Shown: positions 50,281-63,584, counted from the stretch's first letter. The stretch is DNA of 64,000 nt from Promerops cafer (GCA_013398275.1 VZSE01015197.1:1670911-1734910); one strand, 5' to 3'. Notes: generated by a model from the letters alone, not told the origin. Numbers and translations: made by a program.

Positions 50281-51137
50281 TTAACCAGCGTGTGTCAGAT
50301 TCAGTGACTCCCAGTGGGGTCTCATAAGAGCAGAGTAGAGGGTGAGAGTCACCTCCCTTGACCTGCTGGCCACATTTCTTTTTATGCAGCCCAGGATATG
50401 ACTCTCTTTCTGGGCTGTTTGCATACATTGCCAGCTCATTTTCATTGTTTTGTCCACTAGGATGTCCAAGTCCTTCTTCTCAGTGCTGCTTTCAATCCAT
50501 TTATCTGCCTGCAAATAGTGATACCTGGGGTTGTCCTGCCTCAGGTTCAGGACCTTTTACTTAGCCTTATTGAACTTCATGAGCCTTCACATGGGCCCAG
50601 CCCTCAAGCCTGTGAAAGTTCCTCCCTTTCCTCCAGTGCCATGAACTGCACCACTCAGTTTGGTATCACCTGCAGACTTGCTTCAGTCTCACTATCTATG
50701 CCATAAGATATTAAATAATAGTGGTTTTAGTATAGACCCCTGAGGACAGCTCTCGGCACAACTTTCCCTTAGCCATTGAGCCACTGACTGTAAGTTTTCA
50801 TATATGGCCATCCAACCTATTCTGGATCCACCTAAAAGTGCATTCATCACACTCACATCTTGCAATTTAGTGGCAAAAATGTTGTGCAGGACCATATTTA
50901 AGGCCTTACAGAATTCCAGGCAGATGAGGTTTGTAGCTCTCCCCTTGTCCACTGATGTGGACACTCCTTCAGGCCACCAGATTAGTCAGACATGATTTGT
51001 CCCTGGTGAAGCCATGTTGACTGTCTCTAATCCCCTTCCTGTCTTCCATATGTTTTAATTTATATTCCAAGGTGATCTGCTCCAAGGTTTTACTGAGCAC
51101 AGAGGTGAGGCTGACTGGCAAGTAGTTGCCAGAGTCA
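50281..51137 (-). mobile_element. CR1 LINE internal fragment (reverse transcriptase)
   Basis: On the - strand CR1 RT blocks appear in order. The first is near 51130 (YLPVSLTSVLSKT-like), followed by a GFTRDKSCLTNLV-type block near 51000. Next come DKGRATNLICLEFCKALNMV (about 50952-50893), PQGSILKPLLFNIL (about 50743-50702), a destroyed catalytic box near 50665, and NVASRSREVTLTLYSALMRP (about 50380-50320). Frameshifts and stops separate them, so no enzyme is made. Both the 5' end and the 3' end of CR1 are missing; loss of the 3' end implies a later deletion. It is more diverged than the copy at 2352-3597. Confidence 0.9.
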
Positions 51138-51244
51138 ATGGCTATGAAAAATGACTATGAATAACAGTATTTCAAACCATACTACCCTGCCATGCTGCTG
51201 CCTCCTAAATTCAAGGCCTCAGAGCTGACAAAAATGTGGCAGCC

Positions 51245-51275
51245 ACACACACTCACACACACACCCACACCCACC
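51245..51275. repeat. (AC)n microsatellite, interrupted
   Basis: AC units are broken by TC and CC steps, grading into CCCAC units. An old, partly stabilised microsatellite lying about 100 bp beyond the CR1 fragment. Confidence 0.85.
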
Positions 51276-53739
51276 CTAATTATAGATAAATGATACTTAA
51301 GGCCTGTGAGTATGCATGGGGTAGATTTGCTTCCACAGCAGGAACTTCTTGCTTCTCTCAGCACATCTAGCAGACATTGTTTGTCATTAACAAATGACTT
51401 ATCAGCAAGTCCCTTAACTAAGGTAGCTGATGCCGTTTCAACAACAGTTCATTATTTCAAAGACAATGAGTGGAAAACTTTAGAAATGTTAGTATGAACA
51501 GATAAGACAGACACTTCTTCCAGAAAGAGCATGAAGATCAGCAGATAAATACAACTCAATAGAGAAATTCTGTAAAGATTTTTTATTTGAAAGAAATCAT
51601 CTCCCTATGATTTGTTATTTTTAAATGGAAAAGATAAAGCTAATGCATTACTGTAGTGTAGGGTTAGTATTTATTTTGTATCCTCCCTCTTTTGTATAAC
51701 CTCTGGGCAACTTTTGTTTAAACTTCTTTTGCTATATTTGCTGTTGTAGGATATCTGTTCACTATAGATGTCAACAAATTTAGTGTTTAAGCTATGGAAT
51801 GTTGTTAAACTAGGAACATTTCATTCAAACTAGGAATATTTCTTTCATTTTCAAAGAATTGTTGTAATCAGAGAAGGAAAGAAAGCAGAAAAAGAGAAAA
51901 AATGAAAAGGATAACCCTTGTTGGAGATCTCCTCTTGCTTTACTATTAATTCTGAACCAATCTGATCTATCTAAAAAGTGTGTTGTCCTTCTAAAGACAT
52001 CTTTGTGTGTTTCCTGTGGCTGGGGAAGAAACAAACCCTTTTACAGAGTTTTAATTTCTTCATGACCTAAATTTTAATGAGACAAGGCCATATCAGTGCA
52101 AAACACAGAGACAGCTTCGCTGTTGACTCCAGGTTGGTTTTGCTCAACCAATTAAAAATGTTCTGATGCAGTCCCTAGAAGAAAATTAGGCATTGAGAAA
52201 ATGCCTGATCTATCTTGCTCTAATTGAATACAGAGACCAAAATTTCACTAACATTTAAGAATTTGGTCTGCCTAATAGCTTGAATAGCTGTCATATTAGT
52301 GCAAAACCTAATTGTGGTCTAGCACCCATCTGTAGTTATGTAGATGAGTAAGTTGAGCATAGGTGATGTGTGAACTGTGAGTGGGGAATCTGGGCCATGC
52401 AACGGGCTGTGGAGTATACATGAAAAATTAATGTAATCTGCCATGTCAAAGCATGAAAGAAACAAAGCAGAAAAACTTAATAAAATGCTTTTGGATACTT
52501 TCTTTTAAATTATTTATTCTTTTAGTAATAATTTTTCTGCCATTTTATAGGTGACAATTTTTTTTTTCCTAGTCTCCCCTTTAGTTGCAATGGCTTCTAA
52601 GAAGAAGAAAAATAAATCATTACTAAACATTTTTATATTTTGTGTTTTCTTGTTTGTTTTTTGTCTGAAGTTTCTGAACTTGAAAGTATTATATTGCTTC
52701 AAGCTCAGCAACAGAGCAGAACTGTTTATCGTATCACTGTCAGTGTCCTCCAAGCCCCAGGGTTTCATTTTGTAAATTGAGTCTAGCTTACTGTGGTAAT
52801 TCTCAGAAAGCAAATTAGAATTTATTCTTAATACACGAGGAAAAGAAAATAGAATAAACCTTTACTGTTATGGAGGCATATTAGGTAAATATTTTAATGC
52901 AATGCAGCACTGTAGTCAAATTTGATGATACCAATATTTCAAGAAGTAGTAATGTTTGTTATTTTTACTTTTGAAAGTTTGCTCTAGACAAATGTTTCAT
53001 CTCAATATCAAATCATAAGTTGCACTGATGCCTAAGGTGTTATACTTCAAAAAAAATCTGAAAAAATAACTATACTAGAAAGAATTGTATAAGGGAATTC
53101 AGTTACTGAATTTTACTTTTTAAACTGAACCCCCTGTATTCTGAAAGGTGAGTTGATACAGTTGAAAACAAAAAATTATGACTTTTTAGAAAACCTCCCA
53201 GCAAGAGACAAATTAACGTTAATTATAGGCAAAGACTGAAGTTGTGTTTTAAGAATGAGAACTAACTCAAGAATGCAAATGGTATTCAAAAAGAGAATTG
53301 GACATACCTTCCAATGACAGTAATATCAGTACTGTCTTCTGAATTGGAGAAAATGAGGGAATATCCATTTGAACTAATATTCACCCTTGTGTTTTAAGCA
53401 ATAAAAACCTAGACTGAAGAAGTATTGTCATTACTAGATAGATTTTGGCAATGCAGTTATATCTCATTGATGTTTTTAGTTATAATGAATTATAATTTTA
53501 AAGCTTAAATCCACTGTTTGTTCTACTGCAGAAACTGTAAATCCCTTTTTAGGCCTATCAGTTGTCTCATCTTTCCATTCTCCATTTATAATGCATTTCC
53601 AAAATAAAAGTATCACTACCAATAGGGTTATTGTATATTTTGACCAAATATTAAATACAGACACAAGTAATAAAACTACTAAGACATCAGTTTTGAAATT
53701 CATAGAAGAGGTGTGGAAAGGTAATGCCAGAAATTTGTG
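51276..53739. other. Unassigned AT-rich DNA
   Basis: No gene or interspersed repeat is recognised. The frame at 53476-53703 (-), just downstream of the coding-like block, is hydrophobic and AT-driven. I do not count it as coding. Confidence 0.55.
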
Positions 53740-54416
53740 CTAAGTGCCTAAACTGGATCCTACTACAGTTTCTTTTTGATAGCCCCATGGACCCTCCTGT
53801 ATGGAGCAGCCCATGCTGAATTCACCTGCCTCCCTTATGACATGAGAATCTAAAAGAACTTTATACAGCTCTCTGTAGCAATCACCAAATCTCTCTTTCA
53901 TACATCTGCTCTTTCCAAGTTTGAAATTGTCTCTGCATTATCAATCTTTTTAACTCCTGCTGAACAAAGTCACATTTTTCCCCTAGTGTATATGTCCAGG
54001 TAGCATTGAAACTTTTCCTCTTTTTCTTCCCCCCATCACTTGCTCATACATTATTGATGAAATGGATGTAAATTTTTTCTTTGCTTTTCACTGCTATACT
54101 GTGAACTGCCCAAGCTATTCAACAGGTCCATAATATTCTGACTGCCATGATGAAGGTGGCCCATCTCTTCATTAATCCCTTCAGGCTCAAATGAGAGTGT
54201 CAAAATCACTACAGAAGCCTTTTGTTTGTGTTGATCTTTCACAAAATCTGACATAAGCTTCAGGCATGTCTGTTCCTGTGAAAATGCATCAAAGGTCAGA
54301 AGTTTGTTTGTCTCTGATAAGCATCCCCTAGCAAAGAGCTGTCTCATTGCAGATCTGCCAGCTTCTACTTCTTCACTGCAGTCATAGAAATCAGAGTTTC
54401 CAGGCAATAGTGACAT
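53740..54416 (-). pseudogene. Coding-like block with splice acceptor, frame-shifted, unidentified
   Basis: I do not recognise the family. On the - strand a 3' splice-acceptor motif (TTCTTAATGCTTACAG) ends at 54417, and the next base begins an ATG and a 121-codon open frame (54416-54051). Its balanced, acidic residues (for example EAGRSAMRQLFARG and QEQTCLKLMSDFVKDQHK) look more like protein than other frames in the window. After its stop the open reading moves to a second frame at 54043-53885 (CDFVQQELKRLIMQRQF) and then to a third at 53901-53743 (ERFGDCYRELYKVLLD). Each frame takes over where the previous one closes. This is what a decayed exon or retrocopy with two frameshifts would look like. 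It could also be a real terminal exon (first frame only) or chance. No poly(A) tail or flanking duplication supports a retrocopy. Confidence 0.4.
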
Positions 54417-57400
54417 CTGTAAGCATTAAGAAAATAGTAAATGGTCAGCTGTGACTGATTTGATAAGTAATTATGCAGGCAAAATAAGATACAGTATTCA
54501 TTTGCAGAAGAATAATTTTGTCAGAAGTTTTAGGGGCAGCTAAAGCAATAGCTTTTCAACATATCTCTTATTGTCAAGATGTTTCCAAACACACATTAAT
54601 AAACACAGCTGACTCTGTGAAACTCTTCCAGTTGGTTTGATAGTTCAACTCAAGTTTCTTGATTCTTCCATTTCCTTTTCAGAGTAATTTAGCCTGTACT
54701 TCCTTACAAGATATTACTTGAGAAACACTAAAATCTTTTCTTGTGGTTCTCTTGCTATAAATTGCATAGCAAACTTGTTATTATGACATTGTTGGCATAA
54801 TAAAACAGTCTTAACATCAGAGTAGTCCTCTTTATTTTCATAAAAACATTCTTATAAGGAAGACATAACAAAGAAGTCAGATTTGAAAGGTATTTGGAAG
54901 TCTAAAATGCAGCTAACTCCCTAAACCCCATGGATACCAAAGTAAATTCAGTAACAAAGTATTGCAAAATTGTCAGTGGAATTTATACAATTTGGCAATT
55001 AATCATGCTCAGCATGTATCATCCCTACATATGAACAAATAATGTTTGTTGCTGTTTCCCTCCCAAAATGAAATGTGTAAAAACATGTAAAATGCATTCT
55101 GGCAACAATATTTTTTCCATTTTAAGATGAAACTGAAATTTCTCTGATAATCCAGAAGAAAAATGCACCAGTTACTGAGTCACGTAGTGTCACTGTGTAG
55201 CAGTCCTAACTTGAATGATGTATATATTTCAGCATTTTCCTAGGAAATATTTTCTTCATTTTTAAGATAACAGAGTAAATAATGACCTTATTGTGATATA
55301 AAGATGAGAGGCATCTGACTGAGAAACAGGTTTTTAAAAAATTCAGGATTGTATAAACTGATTCACTTGGCTTGCTTGACAGAATTAATATGAAACTACA
55401 GCATCATGAACAGAAACACTGTGAACTCCCAAGACCATAGAAGTTACCAGGAAAATAATTTTCATTAAATCAGTCATGGGGTGTGATATTTATGGAATTG
55501 AATAGAAGAGTAGCAAAACTGGATGCCTGGCACTGAGCTAAGTATAATGATAATTGTGTTTGACTATAAATAGATTTAACAAAAGGAAGGAAAACCAACA
55601 ACAACAACAATAAAAGGTAGGCATACTTTAAGCTGAAGTGAATATTAGGCTCTTCTTAATTATTATTTTTTTTCCTCAGAGCAATAACATAATAAAACCC
55701 CCAACTAAAGCAGAGAATGAAGTTTGGTAGAATACAGCATTACACAAAATACAAGGCTGATCATGACCATCTCTTCTCTTCCTAATCCATTTTCAATAAG
55801 GATGAATTTTTGTGTTCCAATTAATAGATATATATTTTATTTTTCTTCATTATGTTTCTGACAATCTTAGGATGAATGTAGCCAGAAAAAAATCCACTTT
55901 CTAATTACTCTTACATCAGATTTTTACCACCTTGTTGAAGTAAAATACTTCTTTGATCAGTGAAAAGCACTAAAATAAATAAGTCCAATATCTTGGACAG
56001 GAAAAGGAAAGATTAAAATGAGTAAAGTAAGCAGACTCTTTTAACCTTTTGGATTTAATGTGTACACAAATTATTTCATTTCCATCTTTAAGCACTTTGT
56101 CTTGAAGTACTTTGAAGTATCAACTTCAAAGTCAATACTTTAAAGTATGGATATATGGAAAGTTATGTTTTATCAATAATTAATACCAGCTGAACAATCT
56201 GATCATTATTTTTAGACACAAGCAGTTTAGAATTTATTAGTATAAAGCTGGAGGTGTTGTGTTTCCATCTGTCTTCAAATGTAGAACGTCTACTTTGATG
56301 ATCCTTTTACATTTGACATTGTTTTCAATTTGCATATCTTGCAGGGCATCCCAGGAAATAAGCCAGATGACTTACATATCCACATCTAAAGCAATAGCTT
56401 GGCTTTTATATTTTAGCCCAAAGTGGTCTTTTATTTCCCTTCACACTATTTTGGTTTACAGCACTGATTCTAACACTCTCTGAAGTCTAGCTAGAGGAGG
56501 TAATTTTTCAATTTCTTTCATTGTTTCAACAAAGTCTCAAACAGTTGTTGAGGTATAGCTAACAAACAGATCTGTGATCTAACAATTGAAAAGAAAAAAA
56601 ATAAGTTTAATACCAGATGAGGACAATTTACCCCTTTGCAACACTTCTGAGTTTATCAGAAACAAAGTCATGTAAAAAAGCTGTAAACTACTCAGTCCTT
56701 TGAGAATTTTTTTGCTCTCTTTCAAAAATAGCATCTCTCACAACATTTATAAAGGGCCAAAGTGCTTACTGCCTGCAACAATTGCTTTATCCTAGCAGAA
56801 TGAAAAGAACATCTGTTACGGTAGCTAGCACTAATATATGCCATGTCATCAAGTCCAAAGTAAAAGGGTGAAGAGCTTTCTTTTTTACATCAAAAAACCA
56901 ATAAAAAGCTGGTGGTGGTTTACAAGGAATGCCCTAAGTATAAGTGTCTCTACTTCTGATGGCTGTTATATTGGCAGTCAAGTGGGTGGATGTGAAAGTG
57001 TGTCATGTCAGTCTAGGTAATGTCTTGCTGTAGTGACAGCCTGCCAGAAAGGCTGGAGGGAGATTCATTGCATATGCACTTATTCAGTCAATCATCTGTA
57101 CGAATAAATTATTATTATCCCTATTCTTACTTTATAAATATCTTTAGTATATTCATTGCACATCTACTTACCACTGCTTTGTTTGCTTAGCATGAGAAAT
57201 AGATGGTTGTTAATACTTCTTTCAAAACTTACTACTTCTTTACTTTACACTAAAGAACCCCAGCCCAAAACCAACCAGCCAACCAACCAACAAACCAACC
57301 AAATAAAATTAAGCAAAAAACCTCAATCAACCCCCCTAAAAGGTAGCTCCTGATGGAATGTACCACATGTACACAACACCCAAGTACCCCCAAGCTGCAA

Positions 57401-57717
57401 AACTAGTTATAGTAATCCATATATTTTAGGGTGAATATATTATATCACTCCAGATCCAAGACTGGTTCTGTAGGTGTGAAGTATAAAAGAAAATTTGCCC
57501 TAGAAATGAATTCTTATAAATAAAATGCATCTGCTTACTCTGGATTTTTTCTTTTCTAATGGAATAACTATAGGACTTTTTTCTATTTCCCCCTTACAAA
57601 TACATGTTTCTACAGAAGTGTAGCTATTTTGACACAAAATCCTAAGGAGATGGTACTTGTCAAGAAGTTTTAAGAATGTCTGTTGCAAATCAGTACCACT
57701 TTTCAGCTAGTAAGCAG
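54417..57717. other. Unassigned AT-rich DNA
   Basis: Contains a short hairpin at 56109-56132 (ACTTTGAAGT, 4-nt loop, complement) and a CCAA-type low-complexity stretch at about 57262-57302. No gene or interspersed repeat is recognised. Confidence 0.55.
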
Positions 57718-57720
57718 TTT

Positions 57721-57808
<88 letters not shown>

Positions 57809-57815
57809 TTTCTTC

Positions 57816-57862
<47 letters not shown>

Positions 57863-57950
57863 TTCCTCCTTCCTTCCTTCCTTCCTTCCTTCCTTCCTTC
57901 CTTCCTTCCTTCCTTCATCTGTCTATCTAGCTAGCTAGCTAGCTAGCTAT
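57718..57950. repeat. Compound tetranucleotide microsatellite
   Basis: An uninterrupted-looking (TTTC)n array runs from 57718 to about 57864 with one small break near 57807-57817. It passes into (TTCC)n to about 57916, then via ATCTGTCTATCT into (CTAG)n at 57927-57950. The long homopurine/homopyrimidine part is able to form triplex DNA and is likely to be highly length-polymorphic. The three open frames over it (FLSFFLSF or KERKKERK type) are artefacts of the repeat. Confidence 0.95.
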
Positions 57951-58192
57951 TTAAATTGCTCTGAGAATTTCTTCAGGCGACTGGTAATTTCCTCTGTGAC
58001 CCTTTATGAAGAAAAGGGAATTTGACAGATTCTGATAGTCTGTGTATTCGTAAGAAACAAAAGAGTTTTTAAAGAGACACGAATGGTTGGCTAAAAATGT
58101 TCTTCATTCAAGATAAGCTGTCTAATTGCTCTCATCATCATTCTATGATTTTAAATCAGAAATTTATTTTGTCTTTCAAATAAGACTGTTTT

Positions 58193-58295
58193 AATTATAT
58201 ATGTTATATTATATGTTATGTTATGTTGTTATGTTATATGCTGTTATGTTGTGTTGTGTTGTTTGTTATGTTATGTTTGTTATGTTATATGTTAT
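58193..58295. repeat. Degenerate (TTATG)n / (TTGTG)n tandem repeat
   Basis: TTATG and TTATA pentanucleotides alternate with TTGTG units and single-base slips over about 100 bp. It lies 240 bp beyond the large compound microsatellite, making this a local hotspot of simple-repeat growth. Confidence 0.85.
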
Positions 58296-61200
58296 TCTCC
58301 AGACAATTGTTTTCCTGAGTTGCAGGGAACCTGTTCCTTGAAGAAGCTGCAGTATTCTCCTTCTCAGAAAGAAACAGAAAGGTGCAAAGCATCATGGTCT
58401 AAGAATAATAAGGAGCTCCTCTGAAAATTGGATGAAATTATGTTACATTTATGGCCCATTGATTGGTATAATTAGGAGGAGTATCTATACTGAATTGTAA
58501 GACCAGATAGCAAGACAAAAACCTGAGGATTATAGTCATAGGCAGTTTTCAATAATCCAGTTAATCCACGGAAAACAGATGCATCAGGCTAGGAAATGGT
58601 AGACAACTAGCCCAGAGTTCATTCACTGTTCTGAATTTGGGCATTTTATAAAAGAAATTAATTTTGGACTTCATGAAGAATCATATCTAACCAAATGATA
58701 CAGTGATACCTAAAAACACAAGGACAACAGGGAAGTGCAATGGTGAGACCCTGCAACCCTTGGAGGTCAGGAAACGTGAAGACTTTTGGATTATGAAAAA
58801 GCAGAGCTTGAGAAGAAACCCTAAAACTGTAAGACAGGTAACTTGTGCAGATCTGGATGGTCACAATATTTCAGCAACCGAACTCTTCTGAATGGAAAAC
58901 CCAACACAAGTGATGCAAAGTTGAGGTGGTGGGTTGATCTGAAGCCAGACTGGGGTATGACATGAGCAAGAAATTGTCAATGACTTTCAGCTCAGTTTAG
59001 GAAGCTAATAGTGAAATCTATTCAATATAAATTTTGTGAAATTGCAAAAGGAGTACTTTCTGAATCTGAATATGAATTCAGAGATGGGTAGTTGAAGAGC
59101 AGTAGAATTAGTTGGTTGGGGCTTATCACTCCAATAAAATTTCTCTTTACCTAAAATCTAAGCAGGTCAATGACTCTGAATCAATACAAATAAAGCAATC
59201 ATTTTCTGAATACATATGATTAAATCAACGTTAGTTCCAGCCTGCTACATTTGTGCAATGCCTGGTAGGAGAGATACTTGGCTTCAGAGACCATCCACTG
59301 CAATTTACAAAAATGAACATGCTAAATGTGTCATGGGTATTAATCATCTCTTCCATATGTGAAAAGCATCTGGTATTTATTTTACTCAATTTAAGTGTTT
59401 TTATTTCATTTCATAGATAAAATAAACAACAGAAAGATTTGAGGAAGTGGATATAATAATTGAGATTTGACAACATATTTATCAAATATATTGCTTTTAG
59501 CTAAAATACAAATAAAATGCATATGAGTCTTGTTCTAAAAAAAAAAAAAAGGAAATATTGTGAAAATAAGTGTACAAACCTGAAGGTTTTGGCCCTCAAT
59601 GTTAAGTTTTGTATCAGCAGTATTGAATATAAGAAATGTCTTCCTTCATATGGCTCTCATCTGTTCTAAGACTGGCTATGGCCTTGTACCTTGGAGGTTC
59701 TGTCCTTGTTCCAAGGACCTGTCTTGCTGTCCCTGTCATCAAGGGTGTCTGGTTTAGGTCTGGCATTATCAATCTTACACATTTTAATTTTTAACTTCAC
59801 AGAGCGTTGAAGGAACTTTTGATAGTGACCTAGCAGTATCAGATCCAGTCTTATAACCATAAATGGTAATATTTGGTAATTGTGGAGAAACAAGTAGATT
59901 GCAAGGATGACCTAAACTGCCAAAATATTCTCCAAAAGAAGGAAAATTAAACTACTTATGCCACTGTGAGCATGTTCAGAATTAACTGAGGCTGTTAATC
60001 CCTAGAGATGAAATTGTTACAATATGGAACTGACTTCACAGTGAAGTCCAGAAAGGTGAAGTATCTCTGTCCTAGGTTTCCAATGGTTAGGAATAAATAT
60101 GAAAAAGATTATCTGAAACTAACAGAAGAATGTATATTTCATAATTTTCATATGTGCAAAGTGCTCTGACTTCTAGGTATAGATCATGTTAACTGAGTAT
60201 AGAGCAATAGAAAACAAGGTCAGACTTGCAGACTCTTCGAGTGTGTTTGCACTGCATTTCTCATTTTGATCAAGGTGTCTTCTCCAACCAAACTTCTCTA
60301 CTGTGCCTCTGCTCTGGAGATCACTTTGGTTTGCACAAACTGCTTTCCTTCTCTAACCAGAGTAGAAGACATGGTGCAGAACCACACTCAAAGAGGCTGC
60401 AGATAGGAACAGGGCTGGCTGAGCCACCCCTCATCCTGTCTGATGCTGAGCTTCCTGCAAAGTTCAAAGTGTGGATATACTTACAGTAGAGGAAATAACC
60501 ATTATTTTACCATACTAATGTGTTCCCAGAGTATGTCACTGTTTTCTAATGGAGACAAAGCCCTAAATTCCACGAAGACAAGACTAGAAAAAGTTGTTAG
60601 CCACTTGAAGTCACAATTAGATGGAAAAAAAATGGGTGAACCTCATCTGTCTTCTGAGTAGTGAAGAAAAGGTGCCACTACTGCTTAGGAGTTCAGACAG
60701 CCAGAATGTATGTTGGATCAGACTGTCACCCACCTAGGTATGTAAGTAGTCTGAAGAAGAGAAACACATAAAAAGTCCAAACAGGGGTATTTTATATACT
60801 TTCAATCATGTTTCTCATTAAATATATCACTGTGCTGGGGCTTACAAAAAGTTTAAAGAGCTTTTTTTAATTTTTTTTTTATTTTCATACTGCTCCCTCA
60901 CCAAAAACCTACAGAACTTAAAGTATATTCTCATCCTTCCCTAGCGTGGTTCAATGCTATCTTTCCTGTTGGGAGTAGTCCACCTTGTCCACATTTATGA
61001 GATGTCTTAGGTTTTGATATATAGCAGAAATGAGAAGCTAAGCAGTCCATGTGCTAAGATGTAGAAATCTTTGGTATTTTCAAGATTTTATATATATTAG
61101 TGATGGGAAAATTGAAGCATCCGTTCATATTTTTAATATGTTTACAATCAAGAAAAATGTTACATTGTGACACATCTTACAGTAAGAGGAAACATCAACT

Positions 61201-62910
61201 TTTGAGGAGAAGATAATCTTTTTAATAAAAAATGAGAAAAATTATGTTACATCTAAATCAACTACCTACATAATATATTAACTTCTGCCATAAAGCCTTG
61301 ATAAACAGTAAAGGTAGAAATGTTTCCAGTTAAAAGCTTTATCAAAAGCCCTGGGGCTTTTTATGGAAACAAAACCTCAAACTGATTGCATTAAACTTTT
61401 GATAAAGGATAAAATACAGTACAAATGCATAAATCACCTTGTTAGTACAAACTGAAGTATAAACTACTGGAAGAAACCCCTTCAGGTCTGAATATATAAG
61501 ACATTTTCTGAAAGATAGTTTTTTATTTTTGACATTTCAAAGCCACAGTAAAACAGTTATTTCTAAAGAAAATCTTTTAAGATATGAAGGAAGCTACTCC
61601 TTATTTAGATGTACAAAAATGTTTATTAAGATCTCTTTTCTTATTGACTTGATTCTGCAGGTGAACATGAATAAACATACCCAATCTACTTAATTTGATG
61701 GACATACTGTTAGCACACTAACAAAGTTTGCATGTGAAATAATTATGGCCTTATCTTGCTTTGAAATTGATAGGTTTCCTTTCTTTCTTTTTCACAGCTA
61801 CACAGAAACAAATAAATTGTTTTAAAATGGGAGAAAATATGAAATCAATCATCATTGTAAACTAGCAAACAAATTTCTTCAAATTATGGCAGCGAAACTA
61901 GTTTACAGGGTTAAACCTCAAGTTCCAGAGCTTTGACCTCTTTCTGTATTATTAGCAACCTTATTATTATTTCTGTGAGGAAGGTACATTTTTTTTTATA
62001 GAGTTTGCAGATGTTCTTAATCATAAATTTCAGGTCCAAACACAACCTATAGCTAATTTTTTTGCCTCAAACCCATTTCAGCTGCAAAAGTTAAATTGCA
62101 TGCTTTCATATGAACATGTACTTATCCTAAGCAAATGCACTCTTTTATCCACAATTCACTTGTTTTATAGTGCAATGGGTGAAATCTTCATACTTAAGTT
62201 CTGCACTGATAGAAATAATAGACTAATAACCCCTTTTAACATTAGTCATTTCTGTGAGCTAATGATCCCTTTCCTTGGAGGAAATCATCTTTTAAAAAAT
62301 CTGTCACGGTCTCAAAGGATTGCAACTTCAGATCGGGCTGTTAAACACTAATGGATTTATAAATTGCTTTTTTAATATTTTCCTTTTAATTGCTTCTATA
62401 ACTCCTCTACCATCCTTTCATCCTGGATATTTCTAAGAAGATGTTGAAGGAAGGTGGGTAATTTTTAAAACAAATCAGTAAACAGTGGAACAGCAACATT
62501 CTGTGTTTCCAAAACAGATGCTTCTGTATCCTGTCAAACTAAGCTGGGTTAGACAGAGCTTAGTTATGAAATAGTGCAACAACGTTCAGTCCCTTTGGCA
62601 GTGGGGTGTTGGTTTGCCTGCTTCAGTAGTCTGTTACGTGCCCTTTCATGCTTTTCTATTTTCATCCCATTGGGACTTCCTGGTGGGAGATGTGCTCAAA
62701 TATTAGGTATGCTTGCTATATTTGAATGGCTTAGATTTATTGACATCCTTTAAACCAGGAGATATAGACGTTGAGCAGCGTGTGTGTAGAAGGATCATTT
62801 CATGGAAAATTACGCTTCTTGTAATGCAGCGCTGGATGTCTTTAACGATGGCCATCACAAGTATTCAGGCAAGCCTAAATGGATCTCCAGAGTCTCAGGT
62901 TATTAAACCT
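58296..62910. other. Unassigned AT-rich DNA
   Basis: No gene, LTR or CR1 is recognised. A 13-base A run lies at about 59538-59550. A 12-bp inverted repeat (CTTTATCAAAAG at 61337-61348, complement at 61396-61407) surrounds a stretch with several ATAAA/ATCAAA words. The slightly GC-richer interval 60230-60660 contains short frames without clear domains. Confidence 0.5.
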
Positions 62911-62964
62911 GTCTCCTATTGATTTTACTGGGATTATGTGTCTCCTATTGATTTTACTGGGATT
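62911..62964. repeat. 29-bp-period tandem duplication
   Basis: The 25-bp segment at 62911-62935 (GTCTCCTATTGATTTTACTG followed by GGATT) recurs exactly at 62940-62964, separated by ATGT. The identity implies a recent slippage event. Confidence 0.9.
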
Positions 62965-63584
62965 CTGATGAAAACAAACAAACAAACAGAAAACCCAAAC
63001 TGACCAACCAAAACAAAAAAAACCTACCACCCCACAAAGCAAGCTAACAATCATACCGCTTTTCAGTGATGGAAAACCAAAAAATCTGTGGAAAAACATC
63101 CATAGCAGATAATGCGTTATTGATAAGAGTAAACCAAATATAATTCTTGTTTTTTCCTCACCATTAGACGAAATGGAATTCTGAACAGCCATAAAGACAA
63201 GGAGCTGAGTATAAACACTCCAGTATAATAGCTCACACGCTTTTGCATGAGATATAAAACTGTTGTTTTGGAGAATTTGCATGCAGAGACAGTGAATCAA
63301 TTCTATTACACTGACATCACATTTTTTATTCTTTTACTGTATACATTACAGCATACAGAACAAAAAATAATCTCACTCCCATCTCACAGAATTTCTGAAC
63401 ACAGGTACAAACCAACACATTAATTATAGACTTATAAAACTGATATTAATCTTTTTTTTCTAATATAGATACTTTTTTTTTGTTTGCCACAAGTTGCCAT
63501 AAATTGCTCATTAAACTTCAAGCATTGCAATGCAATGCTTGCTACCATTTATAGGCAAAGCTCTCCAAAGTATAATTAGAGGGA
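62965..63584. other. AT-rich DNA with octamer words and a palindrome
   Basis: Begins with an (AAAC)n/CCAA low-complexity stretch at 62970-63035. Further on it holds TTTTGCATGAG at 63241-63251 and the canonical POU octamer ATTTGCAT at 63275-63282. A 23-nt palindrome with one central base lies at 63519-63541 (CAAGCATTGCA-A-TGCAATGCTTG), whose half sites resemble C/EBP ATTGCAAT-type words. It may be the left part of the regulatory cluster that follows. Confidence 0.4.

Noticed and set aside
53476..53703. 75-codon hydrophobic frame downstream of the coding-like block
   Set aside because: Hydrophobicity follows from T-rich codons, and it is separated from the block by a stop and an unrelated frame.
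57676..57934. Three open frames over the microsatellite
   Set aside because: They are translations of the tetranucleotide repeat.
60226..60661. Two overlapping frames in slightly GC-richer DNA
   Set aside because: A TTACAG word inside could be an acceptor, but the frames are short and no domain or donor is evident.
61337..61407. 12-bp inverted repeat around ATCAAA/ATAAA words
   Set aside because: Short arms in AT-rich DNA; chance is likely and no further motif supports it.
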